From Alphaproteobacteria bacterium (lineage in GTDB: Bacteria; Pseudomonadota; Alphaproteobacteria; ATCC43930; CGMCC-115725), in assembly GCA_019240125.1 (NCBI GenBank), contig JAFAYW010000025.1, forward strand, positions 1-37,324: DNA of 37,324 bases. Direction: 5' to 3'. The notes beneath the pieces are model-generated. The model saw nothing but the letters and a program-made list of their open reading frames with translations, did not search any database and was not told where the DNA came from. Made by a program: the position numbers and the translations under genes. Of the stretch, positions 1-7,225 are shown piece after piece (the first letter of the stretch is position 1; every line of letters starts with the position of its first letter).

Positions 1-51
1 GGGAAGCGCCAGGGCTTTTGTCTGCCGGAAGGACGGCCGTGGCGCGGGATC

Positions 52-1089
52 CTAGACGTTGAAGTCGAGGCCGAGAGCGGCATAGCGTTCGGGGTCATCG
101 ACCCAGTTGTCACGCACCTTGACGAACAGAAACAGGTGTATACGGCGATCAAGCAGGCGCTCCAGCTCGGCGCGGGCGCGGGCGCCGATCGACTTGATGC
201 GTTGCCCCTTGTCGCCGAGGACGATGGCGCGCTGGCCGGCACGCTGCACATAGATCACCTGGTCGATCCGGGCGCTGCCGTCCTTGCGCTCCTCCCATGC
301 CTCGGTCTCGACTGCGGCGGCATAGGGCAATTCGTCGTGCAGCTGCAGAAAGACCTGCTCCCGGGTGATCTCGGCCGCCAGCCAGCGCTCGGCCGCGTCG
401 GAGAGCTGGTCTTCCGGGAACAACCAGGGCCCGGCAGGCATCAATCCCGCGAGGTAATGCCGCAGATCGGCCACCCCATCGCCCTTGAGCCCTGAAATCA
501 TGAACACCTTTTCGAATACCCCGGCCTGAAACAGGGTATCGGCCATCGCCAGGAGTTTTTCCCGGCGCACGAGGTCGATCTTGTTGAGCGCCAGCACCGC
601 CCGCCGCTTGCCGGCGGCGAGCTGCTCGATGATGCGGCGGGTATCCCCGGCTTCCGGTCGCGTCGCATCGACCAGTTGCACCACCTGATCGGCATCGGCG
701 GCACCGGCCCATGCGGCGGCGACCATTGCGCGGTCGAGCCGGCGGCGCGGCTCGAAGATGCCGGGTGTATCGACAAAGATCAGCTGCGTCGCGCCCTCGA
801 TGGCAATGCCGAGCAAGCGGCTGCGGGTGGTCTGAACCTTGGGAGTGACGATCGCGAGCTTGCGCCCGATCAGTTGGTTGAGCAGCGTCGATTTGCCGGC
901 ATTGGGTGCTCCGATCAGCGCGATATAGCCGCAGCGGAGTTCGCCCTTCTCACCCGCCGTGAGAGAGGATGGCCCCGGCGGCATTTGGGAGACGGGCGAG
1001 GGACTATCAAACGAGTCGATCGCCACGCTGTCATCCGGCACCGCCTTTCGGCGGCGATCCTCGGGCTGCGAGTTTTTCACGGTGTTCAT
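52..1089 (-). CDS. era: GTPase Era
   Basis: Era is a GTPase that binds the 3' end of 16S rRNA and helps mature the 30S subunit. The 345-residue product has G1 GAPNAGKST (about 60-68), G3 DTPG (107-110), G4 NKID (169-172), a G5-like ISGLKGDG, and a C-terminal KH domain with GDKG (292-295). It is about 45 residues longer than usual because of a polar N-terminal extension of about 50 residues before the G domain, rich in Ser, Pro and charged residues. The start is supported by an ATGA overlap with the rnc stop, which implies translational coupling. The family is certain; the role of the extension is unknown, and a shorter start at an internal codon cannot be excluded. Confidence 0.97.
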   Translation of the reverse strand: MNTVKNSQPEDRRRKAVPDDSVAIDSFDSPSPVSQMPPGPSSLTAGEKGELRCGYIALIGAPNAGKSTLLNQLIGRKLAIVTPKVQTTRSRLLGIAIEGATQLIFVDTPGIFEPRRRLDRAMVAAAWAGAADADQVVQLVDATRPEAGDTRRIIEQLAAGKRRAVLALNKIDLVRREKLLAMADTLFQAGVFEKVFMISGLKGDGVADLRHYLAGLMPAGPWLFPEDQLSDAAERWLAAEITREQVFLQLHDELPYAAAVETEAWEERKDGSARIDQVIYVQRAGQRAIVLGDKGQRIKSIGARARAELERLLDRRIHLFLFVKVRDNWVDDPERYAALGLDFNV

Positions 1090-1820
1090 GTCGGGACGCC
1101 GATGCGGCCGAGGAGCGCGGCAGCGGCGGCGAGTTCGGCGCCGCGCTTCGAGGAGGCGGTGCCGGTCGCCTCCTCATGCCCCGAGACCCGCACCGCGATC
1201 GTGAACAGCGGCGCGTGATCCGGGCCGCTGGTATCGACCAACTCATAGGCCGGAAGCGGCAAACCGCGCCCCTGCACCCACTCTTGCAGGCTGGTTTTCG
1301 GATCCCGGGGCGGCGCTGCCATTTCGGTCAGCATCGGCTCCCACAGCCGGATGATAAAGGCCTGAGCTTCGGGAAAGCCGCCATCGATGTAGATTGCCGC
1401 GATTACCGCCTCCATGACGTCGGCAAGGATTCCAGGATGCTGTGCCGCGCCGGCGGTGACCTCCGCCGCCGACATCTTGAGATAGGGCGCCAGGCCGATC
1501 TCGCCGGCAACGCGGGCCAGCGCCTCACGGCGCACCAGATGGGTCAGGCGCCTTGTCAGGTGGCCTTCCGGCTCATGTTCGAAGCGCCGCCACAGCAGCT
1601 CGGCGATAACCAGGCCCAGCACACGGTCGCCGAGAAACTCGAGGCGCTCGTAACTGCTGCCGGGGGGCACGCGGCGGCGGCGGCGCGTGCCCCGATTGAG
1701 TGCCGGCAAGGCGCTCGGGTGAGTTAGCGCCTCGCTGAGCAATTCGGGACGCTGAAAGCGGTACCCGGCCAGTTCGGTCGGATCTCCTCGGGAGGGGGCG
1801 ATCGACTCAGCTGATGCCAT
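1086..1820 (-). CDS. rnc: Ribonuclease III
   Basis: RNase III cleaves double-stranded RNA during rRNA and mRNA processing. The 244-residue protein has the signature ERLEFLGD (58-65, with acidic residues E58, E61 and D65) and DVMEAV (134-139, giving D134 and E137), followed by a double-stranded RNA-binding domain from about residue 166 (DPKTSLQEW... to the C-terminus). The chosen ATG overlaps the end of lepB by 14 bp. The reading frame stays open further upstream, but that part is only a shadow of lepB. No clear Shine-Dalgarno is visible, so coupling to lepB is likely. An arginine-rich insert (about 43-56) sits just before the catalytic signature. Confidence 0.96.
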   Translation of the reverse strand: MASAESIAPSRGDPTELAGYRFQRPELLSEALTHPSALPALNRGTRRRRRVPPGSSYERLEFLGDRVLGLVIAELLWRRFEHEPEGHLTRRLTHLVRREALARVAGEIGLAPYLKMSAAEVTAGAAQHPGILADVMEAVIAAIYIDGGFPEAQAFIIRLWEPMLTEMAAPPRDPKTSLQEWVQGRGLPLPAYELVDTSGPDHAPLFTIAVRVSGHEEATGTASSKRGAELAAAAALLGRIGVPT

Positions 1821-2598
1821 GGAACAGCCGGCGATAGCGGATCGCAAACGGCCACTTCCACACTTCCCACCAATGCGCCGATCCATCTGTCGAGAAGAAG
1901 AGGAATTGCGCCTGCCCGACGAGGTTCTCAGCCGGGACATAGCCCACCGCTGACAAGACGCGGCTGTCCTGCGAGTTGTCGCGATTGTCACCCATCGCGA
2001 AATAATGGTCGGGCGGCACCTCGTAGACCTGCGTGTTATCCAGCGGGCCATCATCGCCGACCTTGATGATCGGATGCTCCACGGGCGCTTCGCCCGAATC
2101 GCGCGGCAGCTCTTCGAGATAGCGGTGCAGCACGATCGTCGTGCCAGCTTCCTCGTAGACATAGTCGCCAGCCGGCTTGCGCGGCACCTGCTGATCGTTG
2201 ATGTACAACATGCCGTGGCGCATCTGAATGTGGTCGCCAGGCAACCCGACAATCCGCTTTATGTAATCGGTCGACGTATCGGTCGGCAACTTGAACACCG
2301 CCACGTCGCCGCGCTGCGGGTGATGCGAGATCGGCGTGTAGAGCCGCCCGGAAAACAGCGGCAGGCCAAACGGCAGCGAATAGCGGCTGTAGCCGTAGGA
2401 GAATTTCGACACGAAAAGGTAGTCGCCGACCAGCAGGGTCGGGACCATCGAGCCGGATGGAATATTGAACGGCTCATAGGCAACCGTCCGCACGACGAGC
2501 GCGATCAACACCGCGTAGACGACGGTTTTGACGGTCTCGATTATGCCGCCGGAGGCTTTTTTCGCGGAGGCCATCTTAACGCTAGTTTTCGCTTTCAT
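1807..2598 (-). CDS. lepB: Signal peptidase I
   Basis: Leader peptidase removes signal peptides at the periplasmic face of the inner membrane. There is one N-terminal membrane segment (about 22-40), then the catalytic serine in PSGSM (S50), the general-base lysine in DYIKRIVG (K114) and the conserved box GDNRDNSQDSR near the C-terminus. The 263-residue length fits alphaproteobacterial enzymes. The start chosen is MKAKTSV at 2598; another ATG at 2574 is equally possible, and the frame extends upstream to 2724 without homology-like sequence. It lies between acpS and rnc and overlaps rnc. Confidence 0.96.
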   Translation of the reverse strand: MKAKTSVKMASAKKASGGIIETVKTVVYAVLIALVVRTVAYEPFNIPSGSMVPTLLVGDYLFVSKFSYGYSRYSLPFGLPLFSGRLYTPISHHPQRGDVAVFKLPTDTSTDYIKRIVGLPGDHIQMRHGMLYINDQQVPRKPAGDYVYEEAGTTIVLHRYLEELPRDSGEAPVEHPIIKVGDDGPLDNTQVYEVPPDHYFAMGDNRDNSQDSRVLSAVGYVPAENLVGQAQFLFFSTDGSAHWWEVWKWPFAIRYRRLFHGIS

Positions 2599-2620
2599 GA
2601 CGATCGAGGCCGTCGTTAAA

Positions 2621-2639
2621 CGCGGCGGATAGAGCCGCG
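2621..2639 (-). terminator. Weak hairpin after acpS
   Basis: Perfect 6-bp arms CGCGGC/GCCGCG with a 7-nt loop lie in the 76-bp acpS-lepB gap. Read on the minus strand, the stem is followed by TTTAA. This could be a leaky terminator or a processing hairpin. The T-run is short, so full termination inside this block seems unlikely. Confidence 0.3.
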
Positions 2640-2674
2640 CGGATGGGGCCGAGTCAAGCACGACACCAAGGCGA

Positions 2675-3097
2675 TCATAATGCGCCGACCACCGAGGCGG
2701 CGGGGATGGCGCTGATAATGACAATCGCCTGGGCTAATGGCGGCTCGTCGGTCAGCGAGACATCGAGTCGCGCCTGCATGCCGGGCGGCGTGATCGCCTT
2801 CAGTCGCTCCAGCGCGCCGCCAGTTAATCTAAGTCCCGGCTGGCCTGAAGGCAGGTTGACAACCCCGAGATCACGCCAGAACACTCCAGCCCGAAACCCC
2901 GTGCCAAGCGCCTTGGCGGCTGCTTCCTTGGCGGCGAAACGCCGCGCATAACTGGCGATGCGAATTGCGCCCCGGCGGTCGCAACGTCGGCGTTCGACCT
3001 CGGTAAAGATGCGGTCGAGAAAGCGATCGCCGAATCGCTCGATCGCCTTTTCGATGCGGTCGATGTCGATCAGGTCGCTACCGACTCCGAGGATCAT
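2675..3097 (-). CDS. acpS: Holo-[acyl-carrier-protein] synthase
   Basis: AcpS transfers 4'-phosphopantetheine from CoA to the serine of apo-ACP. The 140-residue product starts [11 protein letters not shown], giving the Mg-binding aspartate of the family, and has the second motif [15 protein letters not shown] (KEA..KA). The start at 3097 was preferred over an upstream in-frame ATG (3187) because the family begins exactly at MILGVG; an AGAGG-like Shine-Dalgarno lies upstream. In many alphaproteobacteria pdxJ sits between spoT and acpS; here that place holds only a repeat-like intergenic stretch. Confidence 0.95.
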   Translation of the reverse strand: MILGVGSDLIDIDRIEKAIERFGDRFLDRIFTEVERRRCDRRGAIRIASYARRFAAKEAAAKALGTGFRAGVFWRDLGVVNLPSGQPGLRLTGGALERLKAITPPGMQARLDVSLTDEPPLAQAIVIISAIPAASVVGAL

Positions 3098-3110
3098 CGC
3101 CGGCCCTCTG

Positions 3111-3174
3111 ACGCCGCGAGCTCGCGGCGTCGCTCCGCTCCTCGCAACGACCCTGCTTGTGGTGTTGTTGCGAG
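3111..3174. repeat. Palindromic intergenic repeat between spoT and acpS
   Basis: A perfect 20-bp palindrome fills 3111-3130 (half-site ACGCCGCGAG). It is followed by a second inverted pair, CTCGCAAC (3141-3148) and GTTGCGAG (3167-3174). On the minus strand part of it reads TTGCGAGGAGCGGAGCGACG, which resembles a repeat common between genes of alphaproteobacteria. It would form strong hairpins in a spoT-acpS transcript. Other copies cannot be checked from this window. Confidence 0.6.
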
Positions 3175-3208
3175 CGCCCCAAAGCACTCTCGATGGCCGG
3201 CCGGCGCA

Positions 3209-5344
3209 CTATCCACGGGCGCGTTCGACCGAATTTATGACCGGGGTGGCGCGCAGCGCCGCGATGATGTTGGTGAGATGCTTTACGTCGGCAACCTCGA
3301 TATCGACCATGATCTCGAAGAAGTCGGTCGAACGGTTGGTGATCTTGAGGTTGCTGATATTGCCGCCCTGTTTACCGATCGTGGTGGTCAGGCTGCCAAG
3401 ATTGCCGGGCTCGTTGGCAAGCGTGACATTGATGCGCCCCGTATGGCCGGCATCGGCCTCCTCGCTCGTCCAGGCGACATCGAGCCAACGCTCCGGCTCG
3501 TCGGCGAAGCTGCCCAGGGTATCGCAATCGATGGTGTGGATCGTCACTCCCTTGCCGGTCGTGACGATGCCGACAATGCGGTCTCCCGGCAATGGGTGGC
3601 AGCACCCGGCGAAGTGCAGGGCCATGCCGGGGATGAGGCCGCGGATCGGCACTGCGGTTTCATTCGGCCGCCCCCTGCGCCGCGCCTGCGACAGCGGCAC
3701 CACCTTGTTGGCGGTGTCAGGCGGCTGCGGGAAGGCGGCATTGACGACCAACTTGCCGGTCGTCAGCCCCTCGCCGACGGCGGCATAAAGATCCTCGACA
3801 GTTTCGCAGTTGAACTGTGCGCGGATAGCTTCAAGCGGCCGCTCTGAAAAATCATGCCCGGCCTGGCGAAACGCCTTCTGCACGATGGCCCGGCCGAGAT
3901 CGAGGTACTGCGTGCGCTGCTGGGTACGGACAAAGCGTCGGATGCGGGCGCGCGCCTTGCCGGTGACGACAAAGCGCTCCCAGGTCGGCGATGGCGTTTG
4001 CGCCTTGGAGGTAATGATCTCGACCTGGTCGCCGTTCGACAACTCGGTGCGCAACGGCAACAGGCGGCCATTGATCTTGGCACCGACGCAGGTATCGCCG
4101 ATCTGCGAATGCACCGCATAGGCAAAATCGACCGGCGTCGCGCCGCGCGGCAAGGCAAACAGGTCGCCCTTGGGGGTGAAGGCGAAGACCTGATCCTGGA
4201 ACATCGCGAGCTTGGTATGCTCGAGAAATTCCTCAGGGTTTGAGGCGTGTTCGAGGATTTCGAGGAGCTCGCGCAGCCAGCGATACTGCCGCCCGTCGAC
4301 CCGGCCACCTTGTTGCTTGTAAATCCAGTGCGCCGCGACACCGAGCTCGGCGATCTCGTGCATGTCGCGGGTGCGGATCTGGACTTCGATGCGCTGCTTC
4401 TGCGGCCCGATCAGACCGGTGTGCAGGGAGCGGTAGTTGTTCGGCTTTGGCGTCGATATGAAGTCTTTGAACCGCCCCGGCACCACGTGATAGGCCGAAT
4501 GCAGGATGCCGAGCGCGTGGTAGCAATCGGCCGCGTTGTCGACCAGCACACGGAACGCCATGACATCGGCGAGCTGCTCGAATGACACGTTCTTGCGCTG
4601 CATCTTGCGCCAGATCGAGTATGGCGACTTCTCGCGGCCCGAGACGCTTGCCTTGAGGCCGCCCTCATCAAGGGTCTCGCTCAACTCCTCGACGATGCGC
4701 GGCACAATGCCGCCGCCCTGGTCGCGCAGAAAGCCGAGCCGATTGGTGATGCCGGTGCGGGCATCGGGGTGCAGCTCGGCAAAGGCGAGATCTTCGAGCT
4801 GATCCTTCAGCCGGTGCATGCCCATGCGCTCGGCGAGCGGAACGTACAGCTCCATTGTCTCGCGGGCGATGCGCCGCCGTTTCTCGGTTTCGTCCAGAAA
4901 ATGCAGGGTCTGCATGTTGTGCAGCCGGTCGGCAAGCTTGACCAGCAGGACGCGGATATCCTGCGACATCGCAAGAACGAGCTTGCGGAAATTCTCCGCC
5001 TGCTTGGTGTTGTCGGATTGCAGCTCGATGCGGGAAAGCTTGGTGACGCCATCGACCAGTCGTGCGATATCGAGGCCGAACATGCCCTCGATATCCTCGA
5101 GCGTGGCGACGGTATCCTCGACCGTGTCATGCAACAGCCCCGTCACGATCGAGGCGCTGTCGAGTTTCATCTGCGCCAGCAAGCCGGCGACTTCGACGGG
5201 GTGGGAAAAATACGGGTCGCCCGAGGCGCGCTTCTGCGACCCGTGCGCCTTCATTGAATAGACATAGGCGCGATTGATCGCCACCTCGTCAGCCTTCGGA
5301 TCATACGATTTGACGAGCTCCACGAGCTCGAATTGCCGCATCAT
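3209..5344 (-). CDS. spoT: Bifunctional (p)ppGpp synthetase/hydrolase (Rel/SpoT family)
   Basis: This enzyme makes and degrades the stringent-response alarmone (p)ppGpp. The 711-residue protein has an HD hydrolase domain with an intact HDTVED (72-77), a synthetase domain with RFKD (291-294) and NNYRSLHTG, a TGS domain (about 388-445, FAFTPKGDLFALP...) and a C-terminal ACT domain (about 630-705). The intact HD..ED and the RxKD motif are those of bifunctional Rel enzymes rather than synthetase-only RelA. Two adjacent ATG codons give MM at the start. It follows rpoZ on the same strand, separated by a strong hairpin, an arrangement also seen in E. coli. Confidence 0.96.
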   Translation of the reverse strand: MMRQFELVELVKSYDPKADEVAINRAYVYSMKAHGSQKRASGDPYFSHPVEVAGLLAQMKLDSASIVTGLLHDTVEDTVATLEDIEGMFGLDIARLVDGVTKLSRIELQSDNTKQAENFRKLVLAMSQDIRVLLVKLADRLHNMQTLHFLDETEKRRRIARETMELYVPLAERMGMHRLKDQLEDLAFAELHPDARTGITNRLGFLRDQGGGIVPRIVEELSETLDEGGLKASVSGREKSPYSIWRKMQRKNVSFEQLADVMAFRVLVDNAADCYHALGILHSAYHVVPGRFKDFISTPKPNNYRSLHTGLIGPQKQRIEVQIRTRDMHEIAELGVAAHWIYKQQGGRVDGRQYRWLRELLEILEHASNPEEFLEHTKLAMFQDQVFAFTPKGDLFALPRGATPVDFAYAVHSQIGDTCVGAKINGRLLPLRTELSNGDQVEIITSKAQTPSPTWERFVVTGKARARIRRFVRTQQRTQYLDLGRAIVQKAFRQAGHDFSERPLEAIRAQFNCETVEDLYAAVGEGLTTGKLVVNAAFPQPPDTANKVVPLSQARRRGRPNETAVPIRGLIPGMALHFAGCCHPLPGDRIVGIVTTGKGVTIHTIDCDTLGSFADEPERWLDVAWTSEEADAGHTGRINVTLANEPGNLGSLTTTIGKQGGNISNLKITNRSTDFFEIMVDIEVADVKHLTNIIAALRATPVINSVERARG

Positions 5345-5407
5345 CGGGATATCACCGGTGCGGCAAGGCTCTGGCGCGAGGCCTCAGAAGGTGGCGCGCG
5401 CCAAGAT

Positions 5408-5434
5408 GCGCCGGACCCTGCGTCGGTCCGGCGC
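5408..5434 (-). terminator. Strong hairpin between rpoZ and spoT
   Basis: Perfect 10-bp arms GCGCCGGACC and GGTCCGGCGC surround a 7-nt loop, in the 115-bp gap after the rpoZ stop. No T-tract follows in the minus-strand direction. It is therefore a candidate attenuator, RNase-processing or mRNA-stability element rather than a proven intrinsic terminator. Confidence 0.5.
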
Positions 5435-5459
5435 GGCAACGGGAGGATGCAGCCTTCGA

Positions 5460-5891
5460 TCACGCCTCTTCGTCGCCGAGGTCTTCCTCGGGCAAGGGCG
5501 CTTCGCTGAGATCGCTCTCCTCCTCGATAGACAGCATGTCCTCTTCAAGCTCGTCCTCGACGGCTTCCTCGTCAGTCGCATCTTCGCCGATGATCGGACC
5601 GGTGGGATCGGCAATTCCGAACAGGACCTGATCGAGCTCCGGTGTCTCCTCCGGCTCATCCATCTCGACATGCTTCTGCATGCCGCGGATCAGGGAGTCC
5701 TGTAAAAGGTCGAGCTCAACGGTCAGGTCAGCGATCTCGCGCAACGCGATAACCGGGTTCTTGTCGTCGTCGCGCTCGAGGGTCAGCTGCGCCCCTGACG
5801 AGATCTCTCTCGCGCGCTGCGCGGCAAGCAGAACCAGATCAAAACGGTTGGGAACCCTGACCACGCAATCTTCGACCGTAACACGCGCCAT
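5460..5891 (-). CDS. rpoZ: RNA polymerase omega subunit
   Basis: Omega helps assemble RNA polymerase by binding beta-prime and can take part in ppGpp sensing. The N-terminal 60 residues carry the family signature ([17 protein letters not shown], then [10 protein letters not shown] and NPVIALREI). The remainder, from about residue 78, is a long tail very rich in Glu and Asp. At 143 residues it is longer than the roughly 90 residues of E. coli omega; acidic tails are known in alphaproteobacteria. A promoter is visible directly upstream, and spoT follows on the same strand. Confidence 0.95.
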   Translation of the reverse strand: MARVTVEDCVVRVPNRFDLVLLAAQRAREISSGAQLTLERDDDKNPVIALREIADLTVELDLLQDSLIRGMQKHVEMDEPEETPELDQVLFGIADPTGPIIGEDATDEEAVEDELEEDMLSIEEESDLSEAPLPEEDLGDEEA

Positions 5892-5924
5892 ACCGCAATC
5901 CTCGGCACCTTTGGGGAGACTTCA

Positions 5925-5953
5925 AATATAGGCGTCGCCCAGCGATGCGGCAA
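5925..5953 (-). promoter_or_regulatory. Promoter of rpoZ
   Basis: On the minus strand TTGCCG (-35, 5953-5948) and TATATT (-10, 5930-5925) are separated by exactly 17 bp. This would start transcription about 25-30 nt before the rpoZ ATG at 5891. The fit to a housekeeping sigma-70 promoter is good. Confidence 0.6.
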
Positions 5954-5994
5954 CACAATGGAGGGCGATGGATGGCGATCAGCGGCGGCCGTGC

Positions 5995-6024
5995 TTGACC
6001 CTTCTCGCGCACCAAGCCTATATC
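5995..6024 (+). promoter_or_regulatory. Promoter of tRNA-Cys
   Basis: TTGACC (5995-6000) and TATATC (6019-6024) are spaced by 18 bp. Transcription would start about 7 nt before the mature tRNA 5' end at 6038. It is back to back with the rpoZ promoter. Confidence 0.55.
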
Positions 6025-6037
6025 AACGCCCGCCGTC

Positions 6038-6111
6038 GGCCGGATGGCAGAGTGGTTATGCAGAGGACTGCAAATCCTCGTACAGCGGTTCGATTCCGCT
6101 TCCGGCCTCCA
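6038..6111 (+). tRNA. tRNA-Cys (GCA)
   Basis: The 74-nt cloverleaf has a 7-bp acceptor stem GGCCGGA/TCCGGCC, an anticodon stem GAGGA/TCCTC with loop CTGCAAA and anticodon GCA at 6070-6072, a TPsiC arm AGCGG-TTCGATT-CCGCT, discriminator T and an encoded 3' CCA (6109-6111). The TPsiC stem pairs perfectly. It stands alone between rpoZ and the sulfotransferase-like gene, with no integrase nearby. Confidence 0.95.
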
Positions 6112-6219
6112 CCAACGGATTGAAAGCCTATTCCGCCCCGCTCGAGCCACCGAGCTCTACTGCGGGCAGAGGTGGGATGTTCGTATTCGACCGCTCCCGC
6201 CGCAGCGGCGCCGTGCGGG

Positions 6220-7101
6220 CTACGATGCCAGCGCGCTGGCGATAAGTGCCAGCACTCTCGCTACTCGGCGCAATCGCGTATCCCGCGGGCGCCTGATATC
6301 AGCCTCGGCCAGGCACTCGCGCAGCCGGGCTACCTCACGCCGAAGCGCAGAATTATCCAGCTGCTCCAGGGTCGGCATGCCGTCCGGCGTGTATTTCGCC
6401 GCCGGGTCGCGGCGCAATTCGCGGCCGACTCTGATCAGCTCGTGCCTGGCAATTCGGCGATGCGCCCGGCGCAGCTCTTCGCGGGTGAGTTGTGGCGGCA
6501 AGATCGCCGCCAGCTTGTCGTACATATAGTCGGCGTCTTCTGCGAAACGCGGGAACGCCAGAAACAGGATCGGTACGTCGGCTTCGACGAGTTGCTCGAT
6601 GAGCCGGTGAAAACCCACCGCGAGGAGCCGCGATTGATCAAGCGGGTTCAGCGAGAAAACGGTGCCGCCGGGGGTATGGCCCCAATCGCTCCAGCTGCCG
6701 TGCATCCGGGCCATCCAGGGCAAGTTTTTGTGCATGGCCCGCAACTCGATGATCGTGCGGCTTGCCGCCGCCTCAACCAGGTCCCGCATCGGGATGATCG
6801 CAGCGCTCAGTTCGATTCTCTTCTCGGCCAGCATCTGTCCGATGAACTGGTAAGCCCAGGGCGACTTGATGACCTGAGGCAGTTCTCCGAGGTCACTGAA
6901 GGCTGGATCGAACTCAAGCCCGGCCTGCGCAGCCTCGTCCCATGCACCATCGCCAAACCGGGAGACATGCGTGTCGAGTCCGAGTTCGGTCAGCAAACGC
7001 ACCAGGAAGCTCGTCCCGGCACGCCCGGTTCCGGCAATCAGCAAGCGGACCGCCGATGCGGGATCGGGATCTTCCGGCTGCACCTGCGAGGCGCCCCCCA
7101 T
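6220..7101 (-). CDS. Sulfotransferase-like P-loop protein
   Basis: The 293-residue protein has an N-terminal GTGRAGTSFLVRLL (about 24-37), the form of the 5'-phosphosulfate-binding loop in PAPS-dependent sulfotransferases. A later segment IIPMRDLVEAAASR is placed like the 3'-phosphate-binding region. A strong Shine-Dalgarno (GGAAGGGAGAG) precedes the ATG. The acceptor substrate cannot be guessed; a role in modifying a cell-surface molecule is an inference. The C-terminal third is Arg-rich and helical. It faces tRNA-Cys tail to tail. Confidence 0.65.
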   Translation of the reverse strand: MGGASQVQPEDPDPASAVRLLIAGTGRAGTSFLVRLLTELGLDTHVSRFGDGAWDEAAQAGLEFDPAFSDLGELPQVIKSPWAYQFIGQMLAEKRIELSAAIIPMRDLVEAAASRTIIELRAMHKNLPWMARMHGSWSDWGHTPGGTVFSLNPLDQSRLLAVGFHRLIEQLVEADVPILFLAFPRFAEDADYMYDKLAAILPPQLTREELRRAHRRIARHELIRVGRELRRDPAAKYTPDGMPTLEQLDNSALRREVARLRECLAEADIRRPRDTRLRRVARVLALIASALAS

Positions 7102-7225
7102 CGGCTCTCCCTTCCCGGAAACGCGACCGCAAGTCCACCGCGCAGGCTCGGCACTGCGCCTGGAACTGCTGACGTGATACGCGCGGAGGACTTAGGCCAT
7201 CCCTGTCCGTGCTGCGGCCGGCCGG

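Noticed and set aside
1..51. Left edge as the start of the gene usually after era (recO)
   Set aside because: No start codon with a plausible frame lies in these 51 bases, so nothing can be called.
6038..6111. tRNA-Cys as an attachment site for an integrated element
   Set aside because: No integrase, no repeated tRNA 3' end seen nearby, and flanking genes look chromosomal.
7102..7225. Gap between the sulfotransferase-like gene and the aas fusion
   Set aside because: No small gene, hairpin or convincing promoter could be supported in these 124 bp.
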